This document shows, piece after piece, positions 1 through 6,662 of a stretch of DNA of 43,351 bases; position 1 is the first letter of the stretch; each line of letters begins with the position of its first letter. The notes under the pieces are model-generated. The model saw nothing but the letters and a program-made list of their open reading frames with translations. It was not told the origin of the DNA and made no database searches. Both the position numbers and the translations under genes were made by a program. Source of the stretch: a virus; the IMG/VR virus record IMGVR_UViG_3300042015_000035, positions 1-43,351 of that record, one strand, 5' to 3'.

Positions 1-127
1 TGGGATCACTAAGCACGTTACCAAAACGCCGGTTATTGTTGACGAAGTCTGGGAGCCTGAAAAGTGCGATGCAGAAGAGTCTGCTGCGGTTGTTACCGTA
101 CAAACCAAGCTAATCAAATGCTTTGCC
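1..127. repeat. Terminal direct repeat, left copy
   Basis: These 127 bases recur exactly at the right end of the window (43225-43351). Joining the two copies gives one uninterrupted lysozyme reading frame, so the ends are the same piece of a circular assembly. A length of 127 equals a common maximum k-mer in short-read assemblers. That suggests an assembly overlap rather than a biological terminal redundancy. Confidence 0.95.
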
Positions 128-406
128 ATTACGCCTCCGCAGCGCGTGTTTGACGCAGCCACAAGCCACGCATGGAACAATGGCGTATCAGCAACCTGTA
201 ACAGTCTTGCAATGCAATCCTGGCGCTCTGGCGACTGGGCTACTGGGTGCCGCAGGATCTATCTATCTGATACTGGCAAAGCTGTCTGGTCATACGTTAA
301 AACCGGGCGAATCATAGATGGTAAACCTGAAATGAAATTCGTCCAGGGCTTGGCTAATCGCCGCCTGGCTGAGTACAAACTTTGCGTAGGGCTTGAAGAT
401 GAATAA
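2..406 (+). CDS. Phage lysozyme (SAR endolysin), C-terminal part
   Basis: This is the continuation of the gene starting at 43079; across the circular junction the protein is 183 aa. This piece holds the helical C-terminal lobe of a T4/P22-type lysozyme (glycoside hydrolase 24), including the segment AWNNGV. Several cysteines are present in the whole protein, as is common in secreted SAR endolysins. The enzyme would cut peptidoglycan glycan strands in the periplasm at lysis. Its stop at 404-406 overlaps the start of the inner spanin (ATG 399), so lysis genes are translationally coupled. Confidence 0.85.
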   Translation, partial: GITKHVTKTPVIVDEVWEPEKCDAEESAAVVTVQTKLIKCFAITPPQRVFDAATSHAWNNGVSATCNSLAMQSWRSGDWATGCRRIYLSDTGKAVWSYVKTGRIIDGKPEMKFVQGLANRRLAEYKLCVGLEDE

Positions 407-875
407 GCTTTATCTATATGCCGGGCTTATTGCTGCAGCTGGATTAGTGTATTGGCGCTATGACTACGTTATGTCGGAGAATGAGCGTTTGGCTGATGAT
501 CTGCATAACGAGCAGGAGGCTCATAAGCAAACGGCCAAGGTACTTTCCAAAGAGCGCCAAAACGCAACTGAGGCGGCTTTACTGGCACAACAATTTTACC
601 AAGATGTGGAGAAAGACAATGCTGAACTTGAAAAGCTTCGCGCTTGTGTCGCTAATAACACTTGTGGGGTGCGCATCGCAAAAGGCGCCTGTCCAAAATT
701 GCCCAGTACCGGAACCGATGCCGGAGGAACTGAAGCAGCCGATGCCGCCGATAGAAAACAACTTGAACAAGATTATTTCCGTCTCTTCGAATCCATCAAA
801 CTAACTAAATCCCGCTACGAATGGATGCAGCGAGAGCTTATCTCCCGGTCTGATCCTGGGTATTGCAAGCCCTAA
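399..875 (+). CDS. Rz: Inner-membrane spanin (Rz-like)
   Basis: The 158-aa protein has one N-terminal transmembrane helix (about residues 5-21, LYAGLIAAAGLVYW), then a long charged coiled-coil-like periplasmic region. It lies directly after the endolysin and fully contains an outer spanin gene in another frame. This is the classic nested Rz/Rz1 layout. Spanins fuse inner and outer membranes in the last step of lysis. I chose ATG 399, which overlaps the lysozyme stop; an in-frame TTG at 393 is possible but unnecessary. Assignment rests on topology and context, not strong sequence identity. Confidence 0.85.
   Translation: MNKLYLYAGLIAAAGLVYWRYDYVMSENERLADDLHNEQEAHKQTAKVLSKERQNATEAALLAQQFYQDVEKDNAELEKLRACVANNTCGVRIAKGACPKLPSTGTDAGGTEAADAADRKQLEQDYFRLFESIKLTKSRYEWMQRELISRSDPGYCKP
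619..804 (+). CDS. Rz1: Outer-membrane spanin lipoprotein (Rz1-like), nested in Rz
   Basis: The 61-aa frame lies wholly inside the inner-spanin gene. It starts with a lipoprotein signal (MLNLKSFALVSLITLVGC): hydrophobic core, then lipobox LVGC with the lipidated cysteine at residue 18. The mature part is about 44 aa and proline-rich (PVPEPMPEELKQPMPPIE), typical of Rz1. A GGAG Shine-Dalgarno lies 7 nt before ATG 619. The same frame is open further upstream to an ATG at 460, but only the 619 start gives a signal peptide. Confidence 0.85.
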   Translation: MLNLKSFALVSLITLVGCASQKAPVQNCPVPEPMPEELKQPMPPIENNLNKIISVSSNPSN

Positions 876-899
876 TCAAGCTAGGCGCAGAGTGATATT

Positions 900-927
900 A
901 GCCCCTATGGATGGGGGCTGCTGTTTT
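900..927 (+). terminator. Intrinsic terminator ending the late operon
   Basis: A six-base-pair stem AGCCCC/GGGGCT (900-905 and 914-919) with an 8-nt loop is followed by a short gap and TTTTT at 923-927. It lies 25 nt after the spanin stop and overlaps the last codons of the convergent HAD gene. It would separate the rightward lysis transcript from the leftward early transcript. Confidence 0.65.
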
Positions 928-1384
928 TGCCAAGAAAACGACAGACCTGATAAACTGTTTTTTCAGTCAATCCAACAAAATGGTCGGTATTGAAGAAGTT
1001 TTCACGCTGCCACCAAAGCATATCACTGTCATCGTCAAGTATTACGTAAGACCTGTATTCGCTATAGCATCCAACCAATTCGCGGTGATCCTTAATCCAT
1101 TGCAGTATTTCATTGCCTCGCACACAGCAATTGCACCCGCGCCCGGTAAGCCCTATAAATTCCCCGGTAACTCCGCCAGCCTTTAGGCTATCAAAAACTG
1201 ATATGCCGTCAAGTCGCCATGTTGAGCTAACTACAATTTTTGCTCCAGTCTTGTCGGTTATTTCGTTTAGAAGCGAAATACAACGCTTACTAACAAGCCC
1301 TGATGGTGTTTCTATGTGGTCGTCCTTATCCATCCTGCTGTAATTCAAAACTCCATCTACATCCAAAAATATTATCTTTAACAC
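905..1384 (-). CDS. HAD-superfamily phosphatase-like protein
   Basis: The 159-aa protein carries HAD signatures: motif I DVDGVLN at residues 8-14 (D8 nucleophile, D10 acid/base), a motif II-like SSTW at 53-56, and acidic motif IV LDDDSD near 116-121. It resembles the small HAD domains found alone in phages and fused in RNA-repair 'Swiss army knife' proteins. The substrate may be a phosphorylated nucleic acid end or a small phosphate ester; the sequence does not decide. Start is GTG 1384 behind a GAGGTGAT Shine-Dalgarno. It is the last gene of the leftward operon and its end overlaps the convergent terminator. Confidence 0.75.
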   Translation of the reverse strand: MLKIIFLDVDGVLNYSRMDKDDHIETPSGLVSKRCISLLNEITDKTGAKIVVSSTWRLDGISVFDSLKAGGVTGEFIGLTGRGCNCCVRGNEILQWIKDHRELVGCYSEYRSYVILDDDSDMLWWQRENFFNTDHFVGLTEKTVYQVCRFLGKNSSPHP

Positions 1385-1441
1385 ACATCACCTCGAATAA
1401 AAAAGCCCCGGAGTAATCTCAACGAGGCAAGGGAGAATTAC

Positions 1442-1912
1442 TTAGTAATCCGCTGGCGGCATATTAAGTGTAGCTCTAATCCTGTCGCGCACCGATTTAA
1501 CAACTTCGTGGTCTGGGTTTGGCTCTGACATTCTAGATGCGCCGATAACCACAAAATAGCCTGATTTGTTCTTGCGTATGTTCATGCCATGGTCTGATTT
1601 CTTGGCGGTACCGCTGCGTGCCGGAAACATTCCCATTGGTGATGGGTCAAGGCGCTTATTAGCTAATGCGCCTTTCTTTCCCTTCTCCTTGCGGTCTTCG
1701 TATTCATTTGGCTTTGTCGGGTCAAACTCATTAAAGCAGGTCGGCTCGCCCTTGTTGTTCTTGGCAATACCAAGCGGTATAATTGTCATCTTGCCGCCGC
1801 ACGCAATCCAGTTGCTGACTTCCTGGCTAAGCTCTTCGCTTTCCTGATGCTTAATACGGCTAAAATTAACCGTTTCACTAGCTCTTGGTGGTATTAAGTC
1901 GCAGTAGCTCAT
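1442..1912 (-). CDS. Conserved-looking phage protein, function unknown
   Basis: The 156-aa protein is not recognised. It has a short hydrophobic stretch (MTIIPLGIA, about 42-50), a basic central region rich in K/R (EDRKEKGKKGALANKRL), and a basic tail (VRDRIRATLNMPPADY). The basic middle could contact nucleic acid, but no known fold is visible. The start lies one base from the stop of the upstream gene (1914-2132), so the two are probably translationally coupled. Confidence 0.75.
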   Translation of the reverse strand: MSYCDLIPPRASETVNFSRIKHQESEELSQEVSNWIACGGKMTIIPLGIAKNNKGEPTCFNEFDPTKPNEYEDRKEKGKKGALANKRLDPSPMGMFPARSGTAKKSDHGMNIRKNKSGYFVVIGASRMSEPNPDHEVVKSVRDRIRATLNMPPADY

Positions 1913-1913
1913 A

Positions 1914-2132
1914 TCAACCCACAGCCCCCTTGATAAAAAACGCCATCATTAATGCGCCAACTATAAACGCCACGGCTATGGTTGCGAGAAATCCAGGCGA
2001 AGGCTCAGTTGGCAGCCACTCCTTATAATCAAATTCCTTTCCTCGCTCATCGAAAGCCTTGGTTTCATCATCATTTAGAGTACCTTTTCTCTCTTCGCCG
2101 GTCTTGATGTTCTTCATGGTTACTGTGCGCAT
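1914..2132 (-). CDS. Small single-pass membrane protein
   Basis: The 72-aa protein has a polar N-terminal region and one C-terminal membrane helix (GFLATIAVAFIVGALMMAFF), leaving only a few residues beyond it. I chose ATG 2132 because an AGGTGA Shine-Dalgarno precedes it by 5 nt and it begins just after the upstream stop (2134). The longer open frame to 2270 would overlap the upstream coiled-coil gene out of frame. The function is unknown; tail-anchored proteins of this size are common in phage early regions. Confidence 0.7.
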   Translation of the reverse strand: MRTVTMKNIKTGEERKGTLNDDETKAFDERGKEFDYKEWLPTEPSPGFLATIAVAFIVGALMMAFFIKGAVG

Positions 2133-2133
2133 G

Positions 2134-2436
2134 TTATTCACCTTTTTCTGCTGATTCTGCTCGCTTCTGCCAATATGCTGCGCGCTCTTTCTGTATTTCA
2201 ACATCCTTGACCAGTACGGCTTTTTCCTCAAGCGCTGTCTGAAGCTCGCCAAATATTGAGATATACTCAAGCTGCTGCTTAGTCAAAAGCGCGGCTTGAT
2301 CCTTGATTAGCTTTACTGCCGTGAGAGCGTGATTCCGCACATACTCCAGACAGGTTAGTGCGCCCGATGCTGCGCCTTGATTTAACAGATACTCGACGCG
2401 GTCAATAGTGCGAGTTAGTTCGTTCATTTCAGTCAT
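2134..2436 (-). CDS. Hypothetical helical/coiled-coil protein
   Basis: The 100-aa protein is nearly all predicted helix, with a charged C-terminal third (LEEKAVLVKDVEIQKERAAY) that looks like a coiled coil. It has no signal or membrane segment. It overlaps the upstream gene by 8 nt, continuing the coupled leftward operon. Its function is not recognised. Confidence 0.7.
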   Translation of the reverse strand: MTEMNELTRTIDRVEYLLNQGAASGALTCLEYVRNHALTAVKLIKDQAALLTKQQLEYISIFGELQTALEEKAVLVKDVEIQKERAAYWQKRAESAEKGE

Positions 2437-2707
2437 TTTTGTTATCCTCGCGTGCGGTTATTGGAGGGATGTGCAGGTTTTGCTTTACTACCCTTGGCGC
2501 GGGAATAGAATAGCGAGAGACTGCCTCAAGAGTGTAAGCGCAAGAGCATAAATCATTGCATTCCACAAACTGCTCAGCAACCTTTGATGCGTATTTTTCA
2601 TCGTCAAATAGCGCAACTCCGTCTACGTCGCCAATTGTTTGGTACTTGTCATTTACTTTTGCAACAACCATCCAAAAGCGACGATCATTAGTATTACTTT
2701 CTGTCAT
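2429..2707 (-). CDS. Hypothetical small protein
   Basis: The 92-aa protein begins TESNTNDRRFWMVVAKVNDK. A pattern of an aromatic strand, a DDEKYASKVAEQF helix and a later strand suggests a small alpha/beta fold. It is not recognised. Its ATG overlaps the stop of the upstream 48-aa membrane gene (ATGA at 2707-2704), so expression is coupled. Confidence 0.7.
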   Translation of the reverse strand: MTESNTNDRRFWMVVAKVNDKYQTIGDVDGVALFDDEKYASKVAEQFVECNDLCSCAYTLEAVSRYSIPAPRVVKQNLHIPPITAREDNKND

Positions 2708-2850
2708 TTCCTAGGCTCCAAACATTGCCCGACTTTTGCGTTACCATATTTCAGCTTTGGCCTTGGCCAATCACAAATAAATGCAACTGCTGAAAACGTT
2801 AGTATCGCGATTAATATCCCGGCGATAACAATCCAGTGAGCTGCTGTCAT
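2704..2850 (-). CDS. Small membrane protein, 48 aa
   Basis: The 48-aa frame has an N-terminal membrane helix (HWIVIAGILIAILTFSAVAF) followed by a short basic tail. Its ATG (2850) overlaps the stop of the 45-aa gene upstream, and its own TGA overlaps the ATG of the gene downstream. Both junctions are ATGA. The uninterrupted chain of stop/start overlaps is the main support for such a short gene. Function unknown. Confidence 0.65.
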   Translation of the reverse strand: MTAAHWIVIAGILIAILTFSAVAFICDWPRPKLKYGNAKVGQCLEPRK

Positions 2851-2984
2851 TTCCGCGCACCCTTTGACACGATAGGCTCGATGTGAGTTTCTCGCGAATC
2901 AAGCCATGCTGCGAAACAATAAGCCACAAATGCAGCAACACCAATTACTCCAACAGACAAACAAGCAACAGCTAAAATTTGCAT
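2847..2984 (-). CDS. Small membrane protein, 45 aa
   Basis: The 45-aa protein has one long N-terminal hydrophobic segment (ILAVACLSVGVIGVAAFVAY) and a short charged tail. A GGAGAT Shine-Dalgarno lies just before ATG 2984. The stop overlaps the next start (ATGA), so it belongs to the same coupled series. Function unknown. Confidence 0.65.
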   Translation of the reverse strand: MQILAVACLSVGVIGVAAFVAYCFAAWLDSRETHIEPIVSKGARK

Positions 2985-2996
2985 GATAATCTCCAG

Positions 2997-3224
2997 TTAA
3001 AAATCGTGAATTGATACGCCGTGATCGGCATGAATATCGACTACAGTTTTATGCTTTGGTGTTTCAAAGGTTTCATCTCCGAGAAAAATCTCATTGAATG
3101 ATTGCTCGAAACGAGCATGATCAATCAATGGCGCCCGGCGGTTAAGCTCGGCCTTAATCTCCCGCTCTCTCTGCATCGAATTGGCTGCTTTTGTAATGTC
3201 GGCGTAGGTTTTTATTTCTTGCAT
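2997..3224 (-). CDS. Hypothetical small soluble protein
   Basis: The 75-aa protein is charged and mostly helical (MQEIKTYADITKAANSM...), ending VVDIHADHGVSIHDF. I chose ATG 3224 because GGAGGAG lies about 10 nt upstream. The longer frame from 3260 would place that ribosome site inside the coding sequence. It is not recognised. Confidence 0.65.
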   Translation of the reverse strand: MQEIKTYADITKAANSMQREREIKAELNRRAPLIDHARFEQSFNEIFLGDETFETPKHKTVVDIHADHGVSIHDF

Positions 3225-3320
3225 AAAAATTTTCTCCTCCCATTCAATATAGACCCACATTAACAGCTTGCATAATTGATAGATTTTATACTGGCTTGTG
3301 CGCTGATAGGTTTAAAGGAA

Positions 3321-3881
3321 TCAGCATACATCGCCAGCATTATGACCTCGCGAGTTAAACTCTTTCCACCAATAGCGTCCAGATGTTGGCCTAGTTTCGA
3401 TATTGCCGTTATTGTCGATAAAACCCCATACAGGAACGCGCTCAGGCTCAACGAGAAGCATCGACCATGTGCCCGGCTGGACTTCTGCTATTCGGTGAAT
3501 GTCGTGCATTCCAATGCGTCGAGTGCGGTCTGGTATCTTTCGCAGTGGGTGGTTTAACTCAGCCTTGGCGCATAGGTTAATTAGGAAATTGCGGCTTGCA
3601 TCGCCTGGGTAAATTGTCCGCTCAAGCTTTTCACCGTCCAGCAAATACTCTTCGCGGTATGAGCCACACAAAACAGATGAGCGCATGTTCATAGGGTGCC
3701 AGTGCAGATGCTCGTCGCCATCGCCAGAGAGGAATCGATGAAACCACAAATCAGTCTCGCCGATCTGATTAGCGAATTTACCGGCGTACATTCTTTGTAT
3801 GTACGGGCTATCATTAACATTAATCTGCTTACACGGCATATTGGCCGTTAATTCAAGCATGAATGCGTTATCTGGCTTCAT
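3321..3881 (-). CDS. Cupin-fold protein, putative metal-binding
   Basis: The 186-aa protein has an HxHxH cluster (EHLHWHPM, residues 57-64; H58, H60, H62) followed by GSYREEY with E78. This is the usual metal-binding first cupin motif. A second-motif-like region is near HDIHRIAEVQPGTWSMLLVE. The protein is probably a single-domain RmlC-like cupin. Whether it is an enzyme (isomerase or oxygenase) or a binding protein cannot be told. It is followed by a 4-nt-overlap partner upstream (DUF551-like gene). Confidence 0.6.
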   Translation of the reverse strand: MKPDNAFMLELTANMPCKQINVNDSPYIQRMYAGKFANQIGETDLWFHRFLSGDGDEHLHWHPMNMRSSVLCGSYREEYLLDGEKLERTIYPGDASRNFLINLCAKAELNHPLRKIPDRTRRIGMHDIHRIAEVQPGTWSMLLVEPERVPVWGFIDNNGNIETRPTSGRYWWKEFNSRGHNAGDVC

Positions 3882-4084
3882 TGTTGATCCTTAGGCGGTT
3901 GAGGCAATGGCATCCAGTGCGATGCAGGCCATGGCGCAGGCATATGATCCTCAGCCAACAGCACCCCCAAGCTGGTGATGCGACACAGCATTAATCTATG
4001 ATTTTTTATAGGAACAAAGCATAAAAACATTGTTCCATCTTTCGGTGCCGTTTCTATCGGCTGCCATTCACCCAGTGTGTTCAT
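3878..4084 (-). CDS. DUF551-like small protein
   Basis: The 68-aa protein fits the short DUF551 pattern often seen in phage early regions: an N-terminal W-QPIETAPKDG block and a C-terminal SHWMPLPQPP block. Its function is not established. Its start overlaps the upstream gene (4068-4262) by 17 nt and its stop overlaps the cupin gene start, so these three genes are tightly coupled. Confidence 0.75.
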   Translation of the reverse strand: MNTLGEWQPIETAPKDGTMFLCFVPIKNHRLMLCRITSLGVLLAEDHMPAPWPASHWMPLPQPPKDQQ

Positions 4085-4262
4085 GCTTATACCTTTCTAA
4101 TATATAAAACGCTTCGTTAATGTGATTGACGAAATCCTGCGCTGCTCTGACGTTAAAGGCATTGACGAATAACCGAAACTCACCATTGCAATATACGCCC
4201 CATCCCGGTAATGGCTCGCCGTTCAATTCCTTCTGTGCTGATTTAATTTGGTAGGGGTGCAT
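4068..4262 (-). CDS. Hypothetical small protein
   Basis: The 64-aa protein begins MHPYQIKSAQKELNGEPLPG and continues with VYCNGEFRLFVNAFNVRAAQ, suggesting a small beta-rich fold with a helical tail. It is not recognised. It starts 2 nt after the end of the upstream gene in the leftward operon. Confidence 0.65.
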   Translation of the reverse strand: MHPYQIKSAQKELNGEPLPGWGVYCNGEFRLFVNAFNVRAAQDFVNHINEAFYILERYKHEHTG

Positions 4263-4264
4263 GG

Positions 4265-4672
4265 TTAGGCTGCTATTTTTTCTGGCTTCTGAAAATCGGC
4301 AAGCTGCTCACACACTTCCGCATCAATAGAATTGAATTCGTCATCGGTTAGATTGATTTTTCTTGCTTGATCAAAGCATAGTTCCTGCAATTTACTTTCT
4401 GGCATCAGGCCAAGCTGAACAGCGCGAAGCAAAACAAGAACCTTACGAACATCTCTTCCGCATTTGTCGCTATACAAAACATAGATGCTTGATCCGTAAA
4501 TTCCATGAGTATCAAAAGCCAGTATTGGCATTATTGACGGCATCGCACTTTGCGGGTCAATTTCTGCCGACTTCTCAATAATTTTTAGCATTGCGTCAAT
4601 TGCACCAGGATTTCCTTCCGCCATTTTTATAAGCATATCCATAACGGAATCAGTAAGTTGTATTCTTGACAT
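4265..4672 (-). CDS. Conserved phage hypothetical protein (DTHGIYGS motif)
   Basis: The 135-aa protein contains a block familiar from many phage genomes: SVMDMLIKMAEGNPGA near the N-terminus, then DTHGIYGSSIYVLYSDKCG and VLVLLRAVQLGLM. The family has no known function. ATG 4672 gives a protein starting just before the conserved block. A GTG at 4750, which nearly touches the upstream stop, would add 26 residues and is a real alternative (161 aa). Confidence 0.75.
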   Translation of the reverse strand: MSRIQLTDSVMDMLIKMAEGNPGAIDAMLKIIEKSAEIDPQSAMPSIMPILAFDTHGIYGSSIYVLYSDKCGRDVRKVLVLLRAVQLGLMPESKLQELCFDQARKINLTDDEFNSIDAEVCEQLADFQKPEKIAA

Positions 4673-4751
4673 TTTGTTAATCTCTGTATTGTGACCAGCG
4701 CCAATCGCCGATCTATGACCCATTCTGTCAAATCCACTAACGCCAGTCACG

Positions 4752-4916
4752 TCAATTGAATTTATACTGATTTTGGCGGTGATTAGTTTTGGCTATTTCT
4801 CTAACCTCGAATCCGCAAAATAAGCATTGCGCAGAAACGTAAGGAGGTTTTATATCTTCCGGCTTCGGGTGATATTTCTTAAATTCGCACTCGTCGCCTA
4901 CTTGTAGTCGATTCAT
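4752..4916 (-). CDS. Small CxxC protein, 54 aa
   Basis: The 54-aa frame starts MNRLQVGDECEFKKYHPKPE and has one CLFC pair, enough for half a zinc-binding site. A GGAG Shine-Dalgarno lies 7 nt before ATG 4916. The frame fits tightly between the membrane gene upstream (ending 4925) and the next gene, which supports it despite its length. Function unknown. Confidence 0.55.
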   Translation of the reverse strand: MNRLQVGDECEFKKYHPKPEDIKPPYVSAQCLFCGFEVREIAKTNHRQNQYKFN

Positions 4917-4924
4917 GATTGCTC

Positions 4925-5053
4925 CTAGTTAATGAAAAAATGGAAGCTAACGAATGCAATAATGGCCGCAATAACTGCAATGCCAACAAAAACCTTTAGC
5001 TGCATCAATACTGCGCGCCTTGTGACTTCTCGCATAAATTCTTCATGATCCAT
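4925..5053 (-). CDS. Small single-pass membrane protein, 42 aa
   Basis: The 42-aa protein has a charged N-terminus (MDHEEFMREVTRR) and a C-terminal membrane helix (VFVGIAVIAAIIAFVSFHFF). ATG 5053 follows the upstream stop by one base. No strong Shine-Dalgarno is seen, so translation probably depends on coupling. Function unknown. Confidence 0.55.
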   Translation of the reverse strand: MDHEEFMREVTRRAVLMQLKVFVGIAVIAAIIAFVSFHFFIN

Positions 5054-5054
5054 A

Positions 5055-5192
5055 TCAATACACCATAATTACTTGATTGCCTAAACTAAGGCGACACTCC
5101 CGCAAAGCCTCTTCTGCATCTATCGCAAATGGATTTATGAAGGTGCCGCCCTTGCCTGATTTAACTCGAAAATGCCATGCTGTCTTGATCAT
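5055..5192 (-). CDS. Hypothetical small protein, 45 aa
   Basis: The 45-aa protein reads MIKTAWHFRVKSGKGGTFIN at its start, then an acidic helix (AIDAEEALRECR). ATG 5192 overlaps the HNH gene stop (ATGA), and GGAGAAGG lies upstream. The longer frame to 5255 runs inside the HNH gene and is not needed. Function unknown. Confidence 0.6.
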   Translation of the reverse strand: MIKTAWHFRVKSGKGGTFINPFAIDAEEALRECRLSLGNQVIMVY

Positions 5193-5665
5193 GATGCGTT
5201 CGCGCCTTCTCCGTTTTCTTTGTGCCATTGATGATGATGCTTGGCGCATAGCCATCTGACATTAAGAGGTTTTGCGTAATCATCATGATGCGCGCATATT
5301 TTTTCTGTTGATCCGCATACTTCGCAAGGCTCTGGCACAAGGTTTCCGTTTTTTATTTCGTATGCAACCTTGCCGTGAGCCTTGTATTTCATTGGGAACT
5401 CTTCCCTGTATCTTTTTGTGGTTTGATAAATTTTATCCGGATTCCTTTCTGCCCATCTTTTTTTTGCCAGAATTGACCTCTCTATTCCTCGCTCAGTTTT
5501 TTGATATGCCGATCTTCCTGCTACGCGCTTTTCTAGTTTGTTTCTTGACCTATCATATTCCGATTGGCAATCTTTGCATTTAGCCGAAAGACCATCTGGC
5601 GATACCTTTCTTTTGTGAAAGCAATCATCATTTTTTTCTGTGTTGCACGAATTGCACTTTTTCAT
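5189..5665 (-). CDS. HNH/zinc-ribbon protein
   Basis: The 158-aa protein has two cysteine clusters. An N-terminal one (CNSCN ... CKDC, about residues 4-34) looks like a zinc ribbon. A C-terminal one (CEVCGS ... HHDDY ... CAKHHHQWH) has the spacing of phage HNH-like domains. The middle is a basic helix. This architecture is frequent in phage genomes and is thought to bind or cut DNA; no catalytic test is possible here. ATG 5665 has a TGGAGA Shine-Dalgarno; the frame also opens at TTG 5677. It could be a free-standing mobile endonuclease, or a host-takeover protein. Confidence 0.75.
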   Translation of the reverse strand: MKKCNSCNTEKNDDCFHKRKVSPDGLSAKCKDCQSEYDRSRNKLEKRVAGRSAYQKTERGIERSILAKKRWAERNPDKIYQTTKRYREEFPMKYKAHGKVAYEIKNGNLVPEPCEVCGSTEKICAHHDDYAKPLNVRWLCAKHHHQWHKENGEGANAS

Positions 5666-5718
5666 AGATTTCTCCAATTAAAGTGCAATCCTATTGCAAA
5701 TTAAACAGAATGTCAAAT

Positions 5719-6168
5719 CTAGAACGGAATATCGTCGAAGTCCTCAAAACCTTTTGGCGGCTGATGCTGTGGCGCCGGTTGATTTTGTCTTGGTGCTGGC
5801 TGGCTTTGAGCTGCGCCCTTGTTGTAAGCCTGCTGGGCTGCATCTGGAGCGCGCCCGGTGGTTATGGCCTCCAGCTTGGCATTTTGCAACGCAAGGGTAA
5901 TCTGCAAGCCCTGCTGCCCTTGGAATTGCTTAACCAGGATCTTATCGCCTGACACGACAGCCAGCGCACCCTCAATCAGGTTTGCCCGGTAGAACTCAAT
6001 AGCCGCAGGAGTTTTTGCAAACAACACCGCCTCGTAGTTTGTCCAGTCATCCTGTTTGGTTTTTGGGTCTTGCGCCTTGACTCCGCAGCGGATTCCGAAG
6101 CCAACTGAATCGCCCACGCTAAACTCGCTGGCTGGTTTTGTTAATTTGAAAGGTACTGTGTGTGCCAT
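5719..6168 (-). CDS. ssb: Single-stranded DNA-binding protein
   Basis: The 149-aa protein has an OB-fold-like N-terminal domain (about 1-108), a Q/P/A-rich linker (NQPAPQHQPPKG), and the acidic tip DFDDIPF, the hallmark tail of bacterial-type SSB. The tail recruits replication and repair enzymes. It lies next to the Gp157-like and annealing-protein genes, forming a recombination/replication cluster. It is likely to coat single strands during phage replication and strand annealing. Confidence 0.9.
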   Translation of the reverse strand: MAHTVPFKLTKPASEFSVGDSVGFGIRCGVKAQDPKTKQDDWTNYEAVLFAKTPAAIEFYRANLIEGALAVVSGDKILVKQFQGQQGLQITLALQNAKLEAITTGRAPDAAQQAYNKGAAQSQPAPRQNQPAPQHQPPKGFEDFDDIPF

Positions 6169-6176
6169 GATTTATC

Positions 6177-6662
6177 CTACTTGATGCGAATTGATGACTG
6201 GCCGCGCTGAAGTGATGCACCAGCGACCTCTTGACCTTCTTTTAAAGCCTTTGCTATTGCTGCTTTGTCGGGAGAAATAACAGTTTTAACGTTCATAAAA
6301 TCATCAGGAATGGCGCTCTCGTCAGAAATTGCAACAGAATCACGCCCGGCCACCAGGGTTATGGTGAATAGCGGACACTGGATTTTGCTAATCCCGGTGG
6401 CTTCCATGTTATTGCGCAGGTACTCAATTAGAGATTCCTTGCGCGCTGCAATGGACTTTTTCTTTGCCTGTAGGCGCTCAATGGCAGCATCAATCTTTTC
6501 GATATTCCCATCCATATCAAGCGCCCAATCAGCCAGAGAGACGGCCTTGGATTTTATATCGCCCTCCATTGCCTCCAGTGTGTCGCGAATGGCATCGGCT
6601 GGAATATCTTCATTGTTTGCCAGCTCTAAAAACTGGCCTGTAAGCTCATGCAGTGCGGTCAT
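6177..6662 (-). CDS. Siphovirus Gp157-family protein
   Basis: The 161-aa protein matches the Gp157 pattern: a helical N-terminal half with coiled coil (KIDAAIERLQAKKKSIAARK), then LIEYLRNNMEATGISKIQCP, then a compact beta region (FTITLVAGRDSVAI) and IPDDFMNVK. Members lie beside recombinases and SSBs in many phages; the role is unknown, although a resistance role has been proposed in streptococci. Its ATG overlaps the stop of the annealing-protein gene (ATGA). Confidence 0.85.
   Translation of the reverse strand: MTALHELTGQFLELANNEDIPADAIRDTLEAMEGDIKSKAVSLADWALDMDGNIEKIDAAIERLQAKKKSIAARKESLIEYLRNNMEATGISKIQCPLFTITLVAGRDSVAISDESAIPDDFMNVKTVISPDKAAIAKALKEGQEVAGASLQRGQSSIRIK

Noticed and set aside
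3260-3340. Possible 26-aa peptide (minus strand) after the cupin gene
   Set aside because: It starts inside the cupin gene without a clear ribosome site; too short to support.
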